Shown: positions 1 through 11,318, counted from the first letter of the stretch. The stretch: 64,000 bases of DNA from Stenopsyche tienmushanensis (GCA_008973525.1 WACJ01000296.1:186001-250000); one strand, 5' to 3'. Numbers and translations: made by a program. Notes: a model not told the origin generated them from the letters alone.

Positions 1-417
1 ATTGTCTAACATTTGGAAGCAGGTTGTGAACAGCATTATATTTCATGCATCTAACATGACAATATGTTAAATGTATATTATAGGTAGTTTACTATAAATG
101 TTGCATAAGGATTTCATAAAAAATAACAAATTAACATTCTTCTTGTTCAGGTGTCTGTTGTTCATATTCTAACAAGCAGAATAACTAACTAACTATTAAC
201 ATAATTCATAAATGAATTTTAAAAAAATCGTTATTTAGGTTGAAAAGGATCTATAAGTGAATAATTCATAGGTGACTCAAAGTGTTACATTTAATCTTCT
301 TATAGTTCTAATAATGAAATTTAGATGATCGATCGTAAATATTTCATAGTTTGGTTTTAAAATTTCCAATGAAAGCTTATTTCTATAAAGGTTGATTATT
401 TTTAGCTTGGGATTTTT

Positions 418-495
418 AACCTTTTAACTGCCAGAGCGTAATGAGCGCGTACAAATGAGACTCGCCGGTGAGTCGTTGGCATTTAAACGGTTAAT
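418..495. repeat. Short TTAA-ended hairpin element (MITE-like)
   Basis: A compact GC-richer block in AT-rich DNA. It starts near TTTTAACTGCCAGAGCG and ends near GGCATTTAAACGGTTAA, so both ends carry TTAA and a diverged inverted TGCCA core. Its centre is an almost perfect palindrome, GACTCGCCGGTGAGTC. TTAA target sites are typical of piggyBac and Kolobok elements. No coding capacity is visible, so it is probably a tiny non-autonomous copy. Confidence 0.45.
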
Positions 496-1554
496 TACAA
501 AACCTTTTATGTACAACTTATTAGCTAATGGGTCTTTTGATGAAACATTTCAGATGAATTCATACGAACAATATTATATTCAACATTAGTACATAGCAAT
601 TTAATCCTCGCTGCAAAAGCTCCAAACACTAGTAATAAAAAATTAAACTATTTTTATTATGATTTTTCCATTAAATTCGCCTATTAAATGCTAAAACTTT
701 ATTTTCGAGCTTGCGTAATTGTTTCGGCAGAACAAAACATTCAACAACAGGCAATGGTTTCCGCGTAGCATTTTAATTTTCTTCTCAATGCTATTATTGC
801 GTCTGACAGTTTTGACAGGTAGATAGCTTCCTCCCAGGAGGCACTAACGAATTTGATATTTAAAATGATCGGGTTTCGTTATTTTTTTGCTTATCTATAT
901 GTGGAGGACCTCATCTTGTCCTGGATACTCCGTACGGCCTATGGGGAGGCCCCACTTCATTATTGTATCATAACGGAATATTGCCGACGCTAACAAGGTT
1001 CTGTAGGATAGAACCGGGATCATTAAATTTCTACCCACCCGCTCCACGAGAGCCTCGTTTAATTTATATGACACGCTATTATAATATGTCAGCATCCCAA
1101 TCTATATTCTGGCTTGGATGCCTTTAAAAAGGCTTCATTTTCGCCAGGAAATAGTGGAAAATCATAAAATCAACATCATTATTTTGATGGTCATAAAATC
1201 TTTTATTACGTATTACAGCAGGGAATAATTTCAGTAGATTTTGAATAAGATTGATGATTAATCTGTCAAAGTTCTGGTCATAAAAAAGTCGTATAATTTT
1301 GGAGTGAATTAACATCATAACTTGATATATTTAATAAATAAGACTGTCAACATTGAATGCATGTTAGAAACGAATATCCAAAGAACTAGGTTTGGCCAGT
1401 ATTTAGAAATTAAATAACTCTGCATATAACGATATTTATAACCACATAAAAAAACTACAACATTAAACTCAAAATGCATTAAACCTTACTCTTGCCGTGC
1501 TAGAAAGTACCCACGCGCTACTATGATATGTATTTGGTACACCATATGAAATTC

Positions 1555-1672
1555 TGAATATTTCATATTATATATTATATTTCATATCGTTATTAGAGTC
1601 GAGTTGTAGTAAATACATCATAATCAAGGAAAAGTTAACAGTGAAAATATTATATTTTTCAAATAGATATAA
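1555..1672. mobile_element. Internal fragment of the GTTATAAG hAT family
   Basis: The stretch around 1585-1620 (TTTCATATCG, then TTATTAGAGTCGAG and GTAGTAAATACATCA) matches the interior of the complete hAT copy at 7017-7918 and the copies near 29.8 kb and 56.6 kb. Neither terminus is present. It is an eroded internal fragment whose right edge abuts the MITE that starts at 1677. Confidence 0.5.
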
Positions 1673-1676
1673 GCTA

Positions 1677-1994
1677 TACAGGATGTTTCGCAAATAGGAC
1701 CGACAATTTTTTTTTTTGGGGATTAGGGGAGAGGGTTGTTATGTTTCACATATAGGCCCTATGTCATAAGTGTCAGGGCTATCGAAATAGATTTTTCTTT
1801 TTAACATTTTGAAAAATTTCGCTGTTGTATGTATGAGTTTCATTAAAAAAATCAGTGACTTTAATAACTAAAAACATCTGTGCCATTTATAGTGACGGTC
1901 TTTTAGTTCGACCTGAACCTATGTGTGAAATGCAGCAAATATCCTACTCATCCCCAAAAAAATTTTGGTCGGTTCTTGTGCAAAATACATTGTA
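1677..1994. mobile_element. Long-TIR MITE, TACAGGATGTTT family, copy 1
   Basis: The left end reads TACAGGATGTTTCGCAAATA. The reverse complement of the right end reads TACAATGTATTTTGCACAAG. The match runs inward about 80 bp through a poly-T tract, a GGGGATTAGGGG-like block and a TTTCACATATAGG block. A TA flanks each end (1675-1676 and 1995-1996), as for Tc1/mariner-type insertions. The interior has no coding potential. Copies 2 and 3 lie at 32851-33512 and 40215-40807. Confidence 0.7.
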
Positions 1995-1996
1995 TA

Positions 1997-4024
1997 AAGA
2001 TAAGCTTTTACTTAAAAAAAACTGAGACCTTTCGAATGATTTTCAATTTTGAACGAATATTGAGGAATAGAACTAGGAATAAAAATATATGATATAATTT
2101 GGAGCCCTATTCAGCATCCTGAATTAATATTATTATAACAATTATATATATTTATGAAAAAATATTTTTCCTAATAAAATATAAATTGTGCTAATATGCG
2201 AAATATGGACTGAATTTGCCATTTGAAATGGTATTGCAAACGTTAGCAATTCCACATCAAATTTTATGTATGATATGAGCGTATGATTTAATCATCTGTA
2301 AGCAAATTATGGCAATTATATTGCTAATATGATTGCTCAAAGATGAAAAAAACATCAAGTGTAATACAACTGTAAATAATTCTAATGATAACATAATTTT
2401 GTCACAGAATGGCTTCAATAAACGAGGAAATGAGTTTGAACATTTCTATTCGATGAGTTATTAGACATTAATTCGCATTCCAATAATTCGAAATTACTCC
2501 ATAATTTGATTTTTTCTCCATAAAAAGAGTCTGAAAAGAATAAATTCATACAATTATTTTCACCAACTTGACTGATTTTTATTTATATAATACATTTGAT
2601 AAAAATAATTTAAGCATTTGTCATGCATATAATACGCCTATCATTGCATTGTAACATATTTAAGCCATAATTGAATATTTTCTGCAGTATTCTTGGTTTT
2701 TTTAATAGCGACTTTATAATAAAAGTATCGATTTTTTGCTCCAAAAAGTCCAATGGTTTTTTGATATTCAGATATCAAATTTGAATTATCGGAGGTCCTT
2801 ACGATTTGTATAGCATTTTTTGGTCACTTCAATTTCTAATTAGTGAAGCTTTAACCGTATGCGAGTTCTCAAATAAATAAATATGTAAATGATAGATAGC
2901 AAAAAGTCCCACCTCTTCACACGAAACTCCCAAAATATTTTGCACACTTGCCATCTTTTTATCACTAACGAGGCATTAGTAACGCAGCCATATTCAAAAG
3001 CACGAAACCCCTCATAATTTGTGTACGAGGAGTTTTGCACACCATTTTGAATCGGTTAATATAACATAACATCATATTAATATTTAATATACCAAAAATA
3101 CGAGTAGACTGCACAGAATTAATACTGCATCCGTATCTGCGATAAAATGGCGTACAAATTCGAATTGGGCGTCCGTTTGGAACGCATTTAATTAACTTTA
3201 CATCAGCCAGAAATCCTTGTTAATGACTGGCCATTGATTAAATCCCATTAGAGTGGCTGGTACACAAAGAGACTATCAACCGTCGGCTGAATATCTAATA
3301 TGAAGAGTTTTGTCATATCTGACATGGCAAATTTAGCAGCACCCCCATAATTTCCAGACATCCCATTGTCGGTTTGGTTCTGTGTATAAATCATTTACGC
3401 TGAATAAAACACAGTGATGATGCCATCAATTCATGTGTATGTGAGGTTGAACGTTTGTACTATTCATATCATAGATATATCATATCTTACGATGTAATTG
3501 AAAATTAGTGAATAATTCCATCTAAATTATATAAATCTTAAATATAATATGAATTAGTAAAACACTAAGTTGGTGATAAATTTATTTATTTATTATATAT
3601 TAATATTAAGGATAAAAAATTGATGCTAAATTAAATAGATACATCATGTAATACATTATGCCTTATTCATCCCTTGGGATAACAAATCTTCATCATATTA
3701 TAGAACGAGGTAGATAATCTATATGGGAAGTATAATGTAATCTGAATAATGCTTTTATAATACAACAATACATATATTAACCAACTTTAATTACCATCCA
3801 AATATATGTCATCCAGGTCAAGTGTTACCAATTTTTAATGCTATATTTAAAGTTAATTTGGAATTTTATACAGCATTTTGAACATAAATATGACTTTAAA
3901 GTACGTTAAACTGAGTCAAACGTCAGACTGTGGAGAAAATCATTTTACTAATAATTTCTTGATCTAATAAACTCTTTTCCATGAAAAATTTTCATATTAT
4001 ACATTTGAAAACAGATATGGCACC
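1997..4024. other. AT-rich stretch without recognised genes
   Basis: Low-complexity AT-rich DNA. The only open frame of note is 66 codons on the minus strand at 2840-3040, and it has no recognisable motif. No repeat family seen elsewhere in the window was found here. Confidence 0.6.
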
Positions 4025-5125
4025 TTAACACATTACATACGGGCGAACTTCGCGCGTGATTGCCCCCTGGCACGGGCAATCTTTCAATGTCGCCCGTAGA
4101 AAAAATGTATATTTACACAAAAATGTCTTTACTTTTAAAATAACCGACATTTTTGAATATTTTTTTCAAGACCTCACCGAATATTCCGCTACCAGTATAG
4201 ATATGGAAAAGTTTTAAAAGTTCTTCTACTGATTTTAAACTAAGCCTAACACTTACAAATACGTATTTTACACACAAGACTAAGTAAGTTGTAAGTCGAT
4301 TTTTTTATGGTTTTACCAAATACCTTCTTGGAAGGAATTTAAATGCGAAAAAATGTGAATAATATCGCACAACAACATTTTAGCTGACGTTTGACAAATA
4401 ACAGCGTATGTCATAAAAATATGCTTCCCGCACGATTTTTTTTGTGCGATTTCGAAGTTATGCGGTTTTTTTAAAGGTTTTTTTTTAATTTTATAAAGAT
4501 AAAGTACGTATCGAGATATTTTGAATAAAATAGAAAATAAATCATCAACAATAATTGAAATTTGAAAAAAAAATTATAAATCATATTGCATCTGCTATCG
4601 CTGAATTACGACCACCCTTTATTCTGGCTTAGATTTTTGAAAAAAATGATTTCGTTTTTTTTTGCATTTTTCCAATGTTTCGACTTTTAAAAATATATTC
4701 TCCAAAGGAATTTCCAAAATTCTAACTACTTACGGAGTTATAGCTATTTTAAAAACGCGGCAACTTGGCCGGTCCTACCATAATGAAATCTTTTAACGCG
4801 TTGTTCTCGAAACTACTTTTTTCAACGCGGATCTTTTCGATGTAACCCTATATTATTCCTACCAGATTTATGCCAAAAATATTTTTTTTACTCTTTGAAA
4901 AAATTAAAACTGTGACAAAATGCCTTATTGTTTTCCTGTTTTTTTTATTAACTTTTTTTGTGCGATTTTGGATATATTTTATATAGCTGTTTCAAAGTTA
5001 TGCGGTTTTTAAAAACCCATGGAATGCATCTTCACTTTTTCTATGTGAGTCATAGCTATTTTTTTGTGCGATTTCTTTTTGTTTGCAACTACATTCTCAT
5101 CGGGTTGCTCTTTTTTATTTTATAA
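4025..5125 (+). repeat. TTAA-start repeat family F, copy 1
   Basis: Begins TTAACACATTACATACGGGC. The first 75 bp fold as two nested stems: TACGGGCG (4038-4045) with CGCCCGTA (4091-4098), and GATTGCCC (4058-4065) with GGGCAATC (4074-4081). The body repeats the phrase TTTTGTGCGATTTCGAAGTTATGCGG in diverged form near 4440, 4965 and 5065. A shared cassette with TTTTAACGCG lies at 4790-4823. A second colinear copy is at 26095-26900. No coding frame was recognised. The right boundary is approximate. Confidence 0.5.
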
Positions 5126-5458
5126 TCAAAAAATAATTTTATGGCAATTAAAAATCAGTTTGGAATATTCAAAACGTCCACCAAGCACCATATAATAAAT
5201 TATACCATAATATTTATGATGTAATTAAAATTTGCTTTCAAGTTATGCTAACGAATACTCTACCAAGATTTTGTTATCTGAGTCTTTGACTTTTACATCG
5301 TTTTTATTTAAATTTCGCAATTTAAATGAAATCATGAAGGATTGAATTTTATTTTGACGTGGATATTTTTTAATAATAAATAAGCTTGCAAATTCTTATC
5401 ATATAATCACACAGTAAGACGATTTGGGAAAAGATCTTGAGCATTCCCATTGAAACCT

Positions 5459-5507
5459 TTGTGGTCCTCAACAACGTGCTGATTGAGCACGTTGCCAAGG
5501 ACCACAA
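5459..5507. repeat. Near-perfect 49-nt hairpin
   Basis: A 10-bp outer stem (TTGTGGTCCT at 5459-5468 with AGGACCACAA at 5498-5507) is separated by a symmetric 3-nt internal loop from a 9-bp inner stem (CAACGTGCT at 5472-5480 with AGCACGTTG at 5486-5494). The apical loop is GATTG. It is GC-rich against an AT-rich background. It could be the core of a tiny MITE or a structured RNA. It is shorter than most animal pre-miRNAs, so no RNA gene is claimed. Confidence 0.6.
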
Positions 5508-5509
5508 TT

Positions 5510-7008
5510 TCCTAATATTGCATTATATATTACCGATCATATTAGTATGTTGTATGTTGGATACATTGATTCTTTGGATGTTTAAAGGATTATATTTATA
5601 ACAAAAAAGGGATATGACAACTGTTCATAAGATAAGTGCTCACCTTTTATTTGTCCATTTCTCGGATTTCAATCTTCTCCAATGTCCAATGAAGTTGATG
5701 TTGGCTATTTATAGCGGTGCAAAACAATTTATATCAGAGGAACTGACATATGTCTTCTAGTTTTGTATACATTCTATAACCCTCGTCAAATTTTCTTGTG
5801 AAACTTTGATGAAAGCTAAGTGTCATAGGAAATATTTGGTATTCCAAACAGCATTCTTCCCCGATGAGTCCTTCGGAGTGATTGTGGAAAGCGACCATTG
5901 CCACACTCCATATACTCATATAATATAAAGGACTCTTTCACAACACTATATTTGGAAATACGTGACTCTCAAACTCTTGTCGAGCAAAGGGAGTTTGCAA
6001 GAAATATCAGTATCAGTCAAGATAAAGTTGAATGTGCACTTCAGTATATTCTTATTTGATGTTATTCTGCATAAAATGTTGGTATGGAGTTGATGCTCAA
6101 CATTAAAATCATATCAAACGTATAAACAATGGTTGCCTGCATTATATACATTTAGACCCGGTGTAACCACACGAATGCACTATTTGTGTACATGGTGATA
6201 TATGCAAAAAATCATCCACTTTGCATTTATGCAATAAATAAATGCATTCCTGACAAAAGTACATTGATAATAATTCAAAAAGATTAACGGAAAATTTAAA
6301 GAATAAAATTAAAAATCCCATTAATTTCAGTTCAAATCCACAATTATTGTATCAAAGCGGGCTTCAAAACTGATGGAAAAAAATCATCCCTTATCATCGA
6401 ATCCCCTATCTCGATACTTTATATCAATTTATACTAATCCTATGATGTCTTGTGTAGCAGCATCTTCTAACATTTGATTGCATGTGTCGTCTCAATTGTC
6501 ATAAAATCAATATCTCAGCGTATGTGCAAATATCTTGATTGTTATTGATTGAATATTTTTGATATATATGGGTATAAAAATGACAAAATTTAAAAAATAT
6601 TCTGTTCCCACTAATGTGGAAAAAATATGTCTTTATAATATGATGATCAAACATTGATTTGAGGGAAATATTTAAAAGTCCCTAGCGGCATTCTTCCTCG
6701 CTCAGTCCCAAAAAAAATGGAAATTGACAACCCCGTGATTAAATCACCTGCGGCGCCTTTTTCTCTTTTTGTCCTTACTGCACAATATATTTTAATCATA
6801 AAATGTGTATTCTTTGATGAAAAAAAAAACCACATTCATATACCATAAAATAATATATTAATATAATAAAATACCGAATTTACAGAAAAAATTAATTTAA
6901 AATGTATATGAAAATTTTTCTTCCATTTCATTCGTTTTCGCCGTAAAATGAACATTTCATTATTTAAACATCATTTTAAAGTGATAATTAATTTAATTCT
7001 TGGGGTGA
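5510..7008. other. AT-rich stretch without recognised genes
   Basis: A minus-strand open frame of 61 codons at 5734-5919 and one of 62 codons at 6647-6835 show no recognised motif. No repeat copies shared with the rest of the window were found. Confidence 0.5.
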
Positions 7009-7926
7009 GTTATAAGTAGGGAATCCAATACCGAGCCAAAATTTCGATCCCGGGATTTCGGGATTACATTAGACAATCCCGGGATCAGTCCCGGGATCCC
7101 GGGATTGGGATTTTTAATATTTTAAGAAATTACATTGATAAATTTGATAAAAAATAATACACTAAAATATTCAAATATTATTTTGAAAATATGCCCGAAG
7201 TAACATTAACATTAAACATTAGTGTTTCGTCATTTAGTCTGGATTTGATTTTGGAAGTCAGGTAACTTGCTGCTGAAAATGCACGCTCAGCTTCCACACT
7301 CGTTGGAGGTATCGTCATCAGATATTTAAATACTAATTCGAGTTGATGATCGCGTGAGCCCTCATTTTCATATAACATCATTAATGTGACTGATAAAATT
7401 CCTTTCTGCTGAGACACGGACTAAAACTCGCAAAATTCCCGATTTCCCGACAAATAATTTATTTCCGTCGCTGCAGATGATTGCTTATATACTATATTAA
7501 TTTGATGTGGTTCGTAATTGTATTACGAAGAAATACAAAAATTTTGAACCCTGTATCTATTACATTTCATATCGATATTCCCATTATTAGAGTCGATGTG
7601 TAGTAAATACATCACCGGTAGAGAATGGCTAATATAACAATTTGAAAAATACATATGTACTGTATATATGTATACATAGTTTGGACAGTTACTGCCCCTA
7701 GGTGTCGCCTAAGTTCGCCAATTAGTAGTTACGCCACTGTTTCCAAGCGTTCCAGATTTCGTCGGGAATATCTCGATTTAGTAGCCTTCATCGTGTTGGT
7801 GAGGTGTACGATTTCTGTTAGATAAAAATTTCAATCCCGAATTTTCGGGATTACGTTTTCTAATCCCGGGATTCTTAACTACCTAAAACTGTCCGGGATC
7901 CCGGGATTGGATTCCCTAGTTATAAG
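7009..7926 (-). mobile_element. Complete non-autonomous hAT element with 8-bp target duplication
   Basis: The element occupies 7017-7918 (902 bp). Its inverted termini both start TAGGGAATCCAAT, and it is flanked by the perfect 8-bp direct repeat GTTATAAG at 7009-7016 and 7919-7926, the target duplication size of hAT elements. Both subterminal regions hold clustered copies of the palindrome ATCCCGGGAT (for example 7047-7056, 7076-7085, 7096-7105) and half-sites on the right. Such clusters resemble known hAT transposase-binding regions. The interior holds only the 3' part of a transposase gene. Fragments of the family lie near 1.6, 29.6-29.9 and 56.4-56.8 kb. Confidence 0.9.
7178..7417 (-). pseudogene. 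hAT transposase C-terminal dimerisation-domain fragment
   Basis: The minus-strand frame of 79 codons contains PTSVEAERAFS followed by a Leu/Ser-rich stretch and SRLNDETL. This is the signature of the C-terminal dimerisation region of hAT transposases (family knowledge: the P-S-x-x-x-E-R-x-F-S block). A full hAT transposase is several hundred residues, but here only the tail remains. No BED finger or RNase-H-like catalytic part can be read upstream, so the copy cannot mobilise itself. The Met shown as the start is only the first Met of the open frame, not a real start. A matching tail, SRLNDETLNALMLLRAYF, is readable in the copy near 56.8 kb. Confidence 0.85.
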
Positions 7927-8954
7927 ACGTTTTTTCTCTCTCCGATAATGATATTGAGGCGATGCGTCTCAGTAACGCAAGGCTCCGCTCCTAGACAAAA
8001 CTCCGGCATACGACGATATTCATTGTCTCTGAAAGAAGGCGAGACTATCTATGAGGAGGTAGAAAATATTAAAATATGTATAATAATTCTTTAAGAATAA
8101 TTTATTTAACAATTTATTTTCCCAAGGAGCCATACTAAGTTCAATATGATGCAAAATGCACTTTAATAGACTAAAATTGATGCTTCGGTACAACAAAGTT
8201 GTACGATCTGCTAGACTTACTCAAAGCTTTAACTTATTAACGGACTCTTGCCTTCACTCTTATGTAAACTTCCAGCAGACACTCTAACAATACTTTAATG
8301 ACCAGATTTTTATTTTAATATTCGTATTTTAAATTTTCAAATTCACTTTTTTAACATGGAATTTTCTGATTAAGGAGACTAATTCCATTGCTTAAGAAAA
8401 CATAAAAGAAATCTCAAAAAGAAGACTAAATATGGATATACGGTGACGATCACAAGACAAAGGCGTTCATATGAGAAGAGTTGAGTTTCGTGGACCAAAA
8501 TTAGACTCGGCGGGCGAACCAATAAAAGTTCGACCGGTCAGACTCATTTTAAATTCAAATTTAAATTTTCTCACGGATTGACCCCATTGCTATATAAACT
8601 TCCAGCGGGGACAATTTCTTAATAATAAATTCATTAAATCGATGCTAAAATTGAATATTAAAAATAAAAATGTTTTTTATACAAATCGATAGTGCTTATG
8701 AAATGTTTGGCGATGTTGAAAAAAAAGCATAATACGCATAAAAGTTTTCGTGTTGAGTAAAGCTTTTAGACTTTTAGCATGACACATGACGCGAGCGCTC
8801 GTGTGGAGCTTTCATGTATGGGGGTCAACAGGTCATCTCTCTGAAAGGATTTCGCTTATGTCATAAAAGAAGGTTATAAGAAATCGGTTTTCCCCTCGGC
8901 ATTTTCTGTGGCGTTTAGCATCCGAGTGGGTATTCCCATCAGCACTCGAAGATG
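7927..8954. other. AT-rich stretch, possible old internal duplication
   Basis: No gene recognised. Two short passages look related: CTTATGTAAACTTCCAGCAG near 8260 and CTATATAAACTTCCAGCGGG near 8590, each followed by AT-rich sequence. This suggests a diverged repeat, but it is too weak to name. Confidence 0.35.
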
Positions 8955-9170
8955 AGTGGTCCATTGTCTGGGCGAGTGGATAGCGCGTGGAGCAACAATG
9001 GCTCGTTGTCGCCATCCATCTCTGTCGCAAGAGGTGTCGGGTTCTAATCCCGCGCTAAGTGTCCCGGGCACGTGATCACGTACCGCACACCCCCGAACTG
9101 AGAGATTAGATGAAACTGAGACAACCGGAGTGGAATGTGCCATCATTCCATAAAAAATACGGCACACTAT
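8955..9170 (+). mobile_element. tRNA-derived SINE
   Basis: A GC-rich block contains a polymerase III A-box-like motif, TGGGCGAGTGGATAG (8969-8983), and a near-consensus B box, GGTTCTAATCC (9040-9050). Downstream comes a tRNA-unrelated body (GTGTCCCGGGCACGTGATC and beyond). The A-B spacing of about 70 bp is longer than in most tRNAs, no acceptor stem can be closed, and no clear anticodon arm is seen. A SINE is therefore more likely than a functional tRNA gene. The 3' tail and target duplication were not identified. Confidence 0.6.
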
Positions 9171-10053
9171 TTATAATATTCCGCTCTGATAAGCCCCTGA
9201 AAGCATGTTTGAAATTCCTCGAGGTGTGCCTCAAACATCCTTGACAACTCCCTATATATTGTGATGGCAACTGAAAAATATTCTTATCACACATATTTGA
9301 AAGCTTTATATTTATAATTACAAATAAATAAGTTGACACATTTTAAAACTTGGTTAAAATGCTTTCGGTATACAAATTTCACATATTTAAAGGTTATATA
9401 TTGAGAGCTAGCAGTGTAAATCGTAAGTCATTTGATAGCAAATGAGATTACTATAGTTATGTTTTGGCGTATTTCTAGACTATTATTATGACAGTCTGTC
9501 GACTGAGTGCCGTTTGGTTTGGGAGGGAAAAGGGTTGAAATCTAGTGAAAATTCAACATAATTAATACTATAAAAGTAGTTTTTTTAATTTTATATGAAT
9601 TAGTAATATAAACAATAATTTATAAATATTGCCAGACTATTTACTGCTTGTTAAGTGCCAGATCAATTTAAACTTGCTACTAAAAGTTATTTTTCTAAGA
9701 TCCATGCATAACTTAATATAATAGATATAGAGAAAAGTGACAAGTGTATAGCAGATATGATTTTATTATATAATAGCATAAAACTTGGTATAAACATGAC
9801 AGACCAAATGGCAAGAAAATACAATGTCAAATCAAAATTCTCCAGGCGATCCTCAATATTTTGTGCCTAGCTGGAATAAATGTATGGGTCTTGTATGTAG
9901 AAAATACAGGATAAAAAAATTCAAATTTTTTATTCTAGTTAGCTATAGAATCAAGAATCATGGAAAAAGTACCAAAACCATCAACAAATTAAAATTCAGA
10001 TTCGAATAAGATATAAAATATTAACATATTTTAATAAAATGTGTATACACTAT
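9171..10053. other. AT-rich stretch without recognised genes
   Basis: One 61-codon plus-strand frame (9824-10009) is open but low-complexity and has no motif. Nothing else was seen. Confidence 0.5.
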
Positions 10054-10339
10054 TTAAGGCGTCTTCTCACTTTAGGCGCCTCAAAAATAGGCTATTTTCG
10101 TGATTTTTTTTCGAGGATTTTCGCTAAAAATTATGGGATAAAATGGATCTTATGTAATAAACACATCTTTTAAGTACATGAAAATTTTTTTTTTTTATAT
10201 TTTTGAACAATTATTATAATAAAACAGTAGCATCGAAAAACCCGTGTAGAAATGTTATGCTTTTGGCTTGTTGATGGTATCTCCGAGATGGGTCATTTGA
10301 AACAAAAAAATAAAACAGTTTTAGATTTAGTATATCAGT

Positions 10340-10497
10340 GGCTATAGCGCATATCATCAGATTTTTGATATTCGCGAAAATAACAAAATGGCGCACGTTT
10401 TTCGAAAAAGTAAAAAAAACGCGTTTTTTTGCAGTTTTTTGTAAAAAAAATTACGTAAAATCAATATTTCAAAAATCTGATGATATGCGCTATAGCC
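10340..10497. repeat. 29-bp perfect inverted repeat inside family A copy 1
   Basis: GGCTATAGCGCATATCATCA and nine more bases (10340-10368) recur exactly inverted at 10469-10497, with about 100 bp of A/T runs and CGCG motifs between. The same inverted repeat, with one mismatch each, is present in copy 2 (44652-44680 with 44786-44814) and copy 3 (59036-59064 with 59169-59197). Confidence 0.85.
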
Positions 10498-10617
10498 ATA
10501 ACTATGAAGAATATGTCATTCAAATTTAATGACAATCGGCCGGATAGTTTCCGAAATTTCATCAACAAGCCACCGAAAAACCTTGTTTTGAGATAAACGC
10601 GTTTAAAATTTTGGTTG

Positions 10618-10840
10618 CAGAAAAATTGCCCAGACACAGCTGTTGAAACACTCGTTGTTATTTTGGGTATTTCCTCCGAAGATCTTCATAAATTGGTTTC
10701 AAAACCTCGTGAACATCCTCAGCTAGAGCAGAAGGATGTTTAAAAGTTTCTATCTGATTGTTTTTCACCACTTTCTTGTACTTGCACCATGAGTCTGAAC
10801 AATACGTATGCAGCTGGGTGCTCTCAGGTAGTCACCTAAC
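10618..10840 (-). pseudogene. Fragment of Mutator-like transposase-domain protein
   Basis: The minus strand corresponds to the better-reading plus-strand copy at 44310-44535. It carries a Ser-Asp-Ser-Trp-Cys-Lys-Tyr motif, then HPPALAEDVHEVLKPMYEDL, then in another frame TQNNNECFNSCVW. From memory this order (WCKY, I/VKP-x-Y/F-x-DL, TQNNNES-x-N) matches the insect proteins annotated with a Mutator-like transposase domain. A stop and a frameshift fall between DLRKKYPK and TQNNNE in the copies. Everything N- and C-terminal is missing, so the fragment is non-functional. Confidence 0.6.
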
Positions 10841-11318
10841 GGTCGCCCAAAAATGAGTTAGACTCGTCCGATCTTTATGAAATTTCGATATAACATTTTA
10901 GAAGATATGTACTTTCAAAATTAAAAAAATAAATAAAAATCGATTTTTTTAAATTTGTAAAGTAAGAATACGCCTTAAGTCCTGTTTATTTTAAATTCTT
11001 ATTTTCAGCTTATAATTGAATTGATTTTTGCATTTTAAAATGTCGCTTGAAGCTCGCCATAAATTTTCACCAATTTATTATAATATTCGATCGTGAATAA
11101 TGATAATGTATTTCAATATTGATACAAGGACAGCAGGATTTATAGTTAATATACTAGAGCACGTGCTTAACGAAGTACATTAGGGCGAGCGGATGATATA
11201 AGGAGTATCTGAGAACGCCAACAGTTGGAAATCATTCTATAGTTTCCCAATATATAAATAATTTAGATTATTCAAAATCTTGTGTGACCATATGGTCACT
11301 TTTGTGCCAATCATGTGC

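Larger units (their letters stand above)
10054..10978 (-). mobile_element. TTAA element family A, copy 1 (Kolobok/Mutator-like, non-autonomous)
   Basis: A 917-bp element (10058-10974) is flanked by TTAA at 10054-10057 and 10975-10978. The left end GGCGTCTTCTCACTTTA and the inverted right end GGCGTATTCTTACTTTA form the TIRs. Inside are a 29-bp perfect inverted repeat (arms 10340-10368 and 10469-10497), the TTTAAACGCGTTT-type cassette on the minus strand (about 10575-10610) and a broken transposase-like segment (10618-10840). Copies 2 and 3 are at 44166-45100 and 58750-59666. TTAA target sites plus a Mutator-like protein piece suggest Kolobok. piggyBac is the alternative. Confidence 0.75.

Noticed and set aside
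895..1318. Overlapping 64-66 codon minus-strand frames
   Set aside because: AT-rich chance frames with no domain, no codon bias and no repeat copy support.
5459..5507. Rho-independent terminator or microRNA gene
   Set aside because: The context is eukaryotic, no T-run follows, and the stem is short for a pre-miRNA; reported only as a hairpin.
8955..9060. Functional tRNA gene
   Set aside because: B box is good, but no acceptor stem or anticodon arm closes and the A-B distance is too long; SINE preferred.
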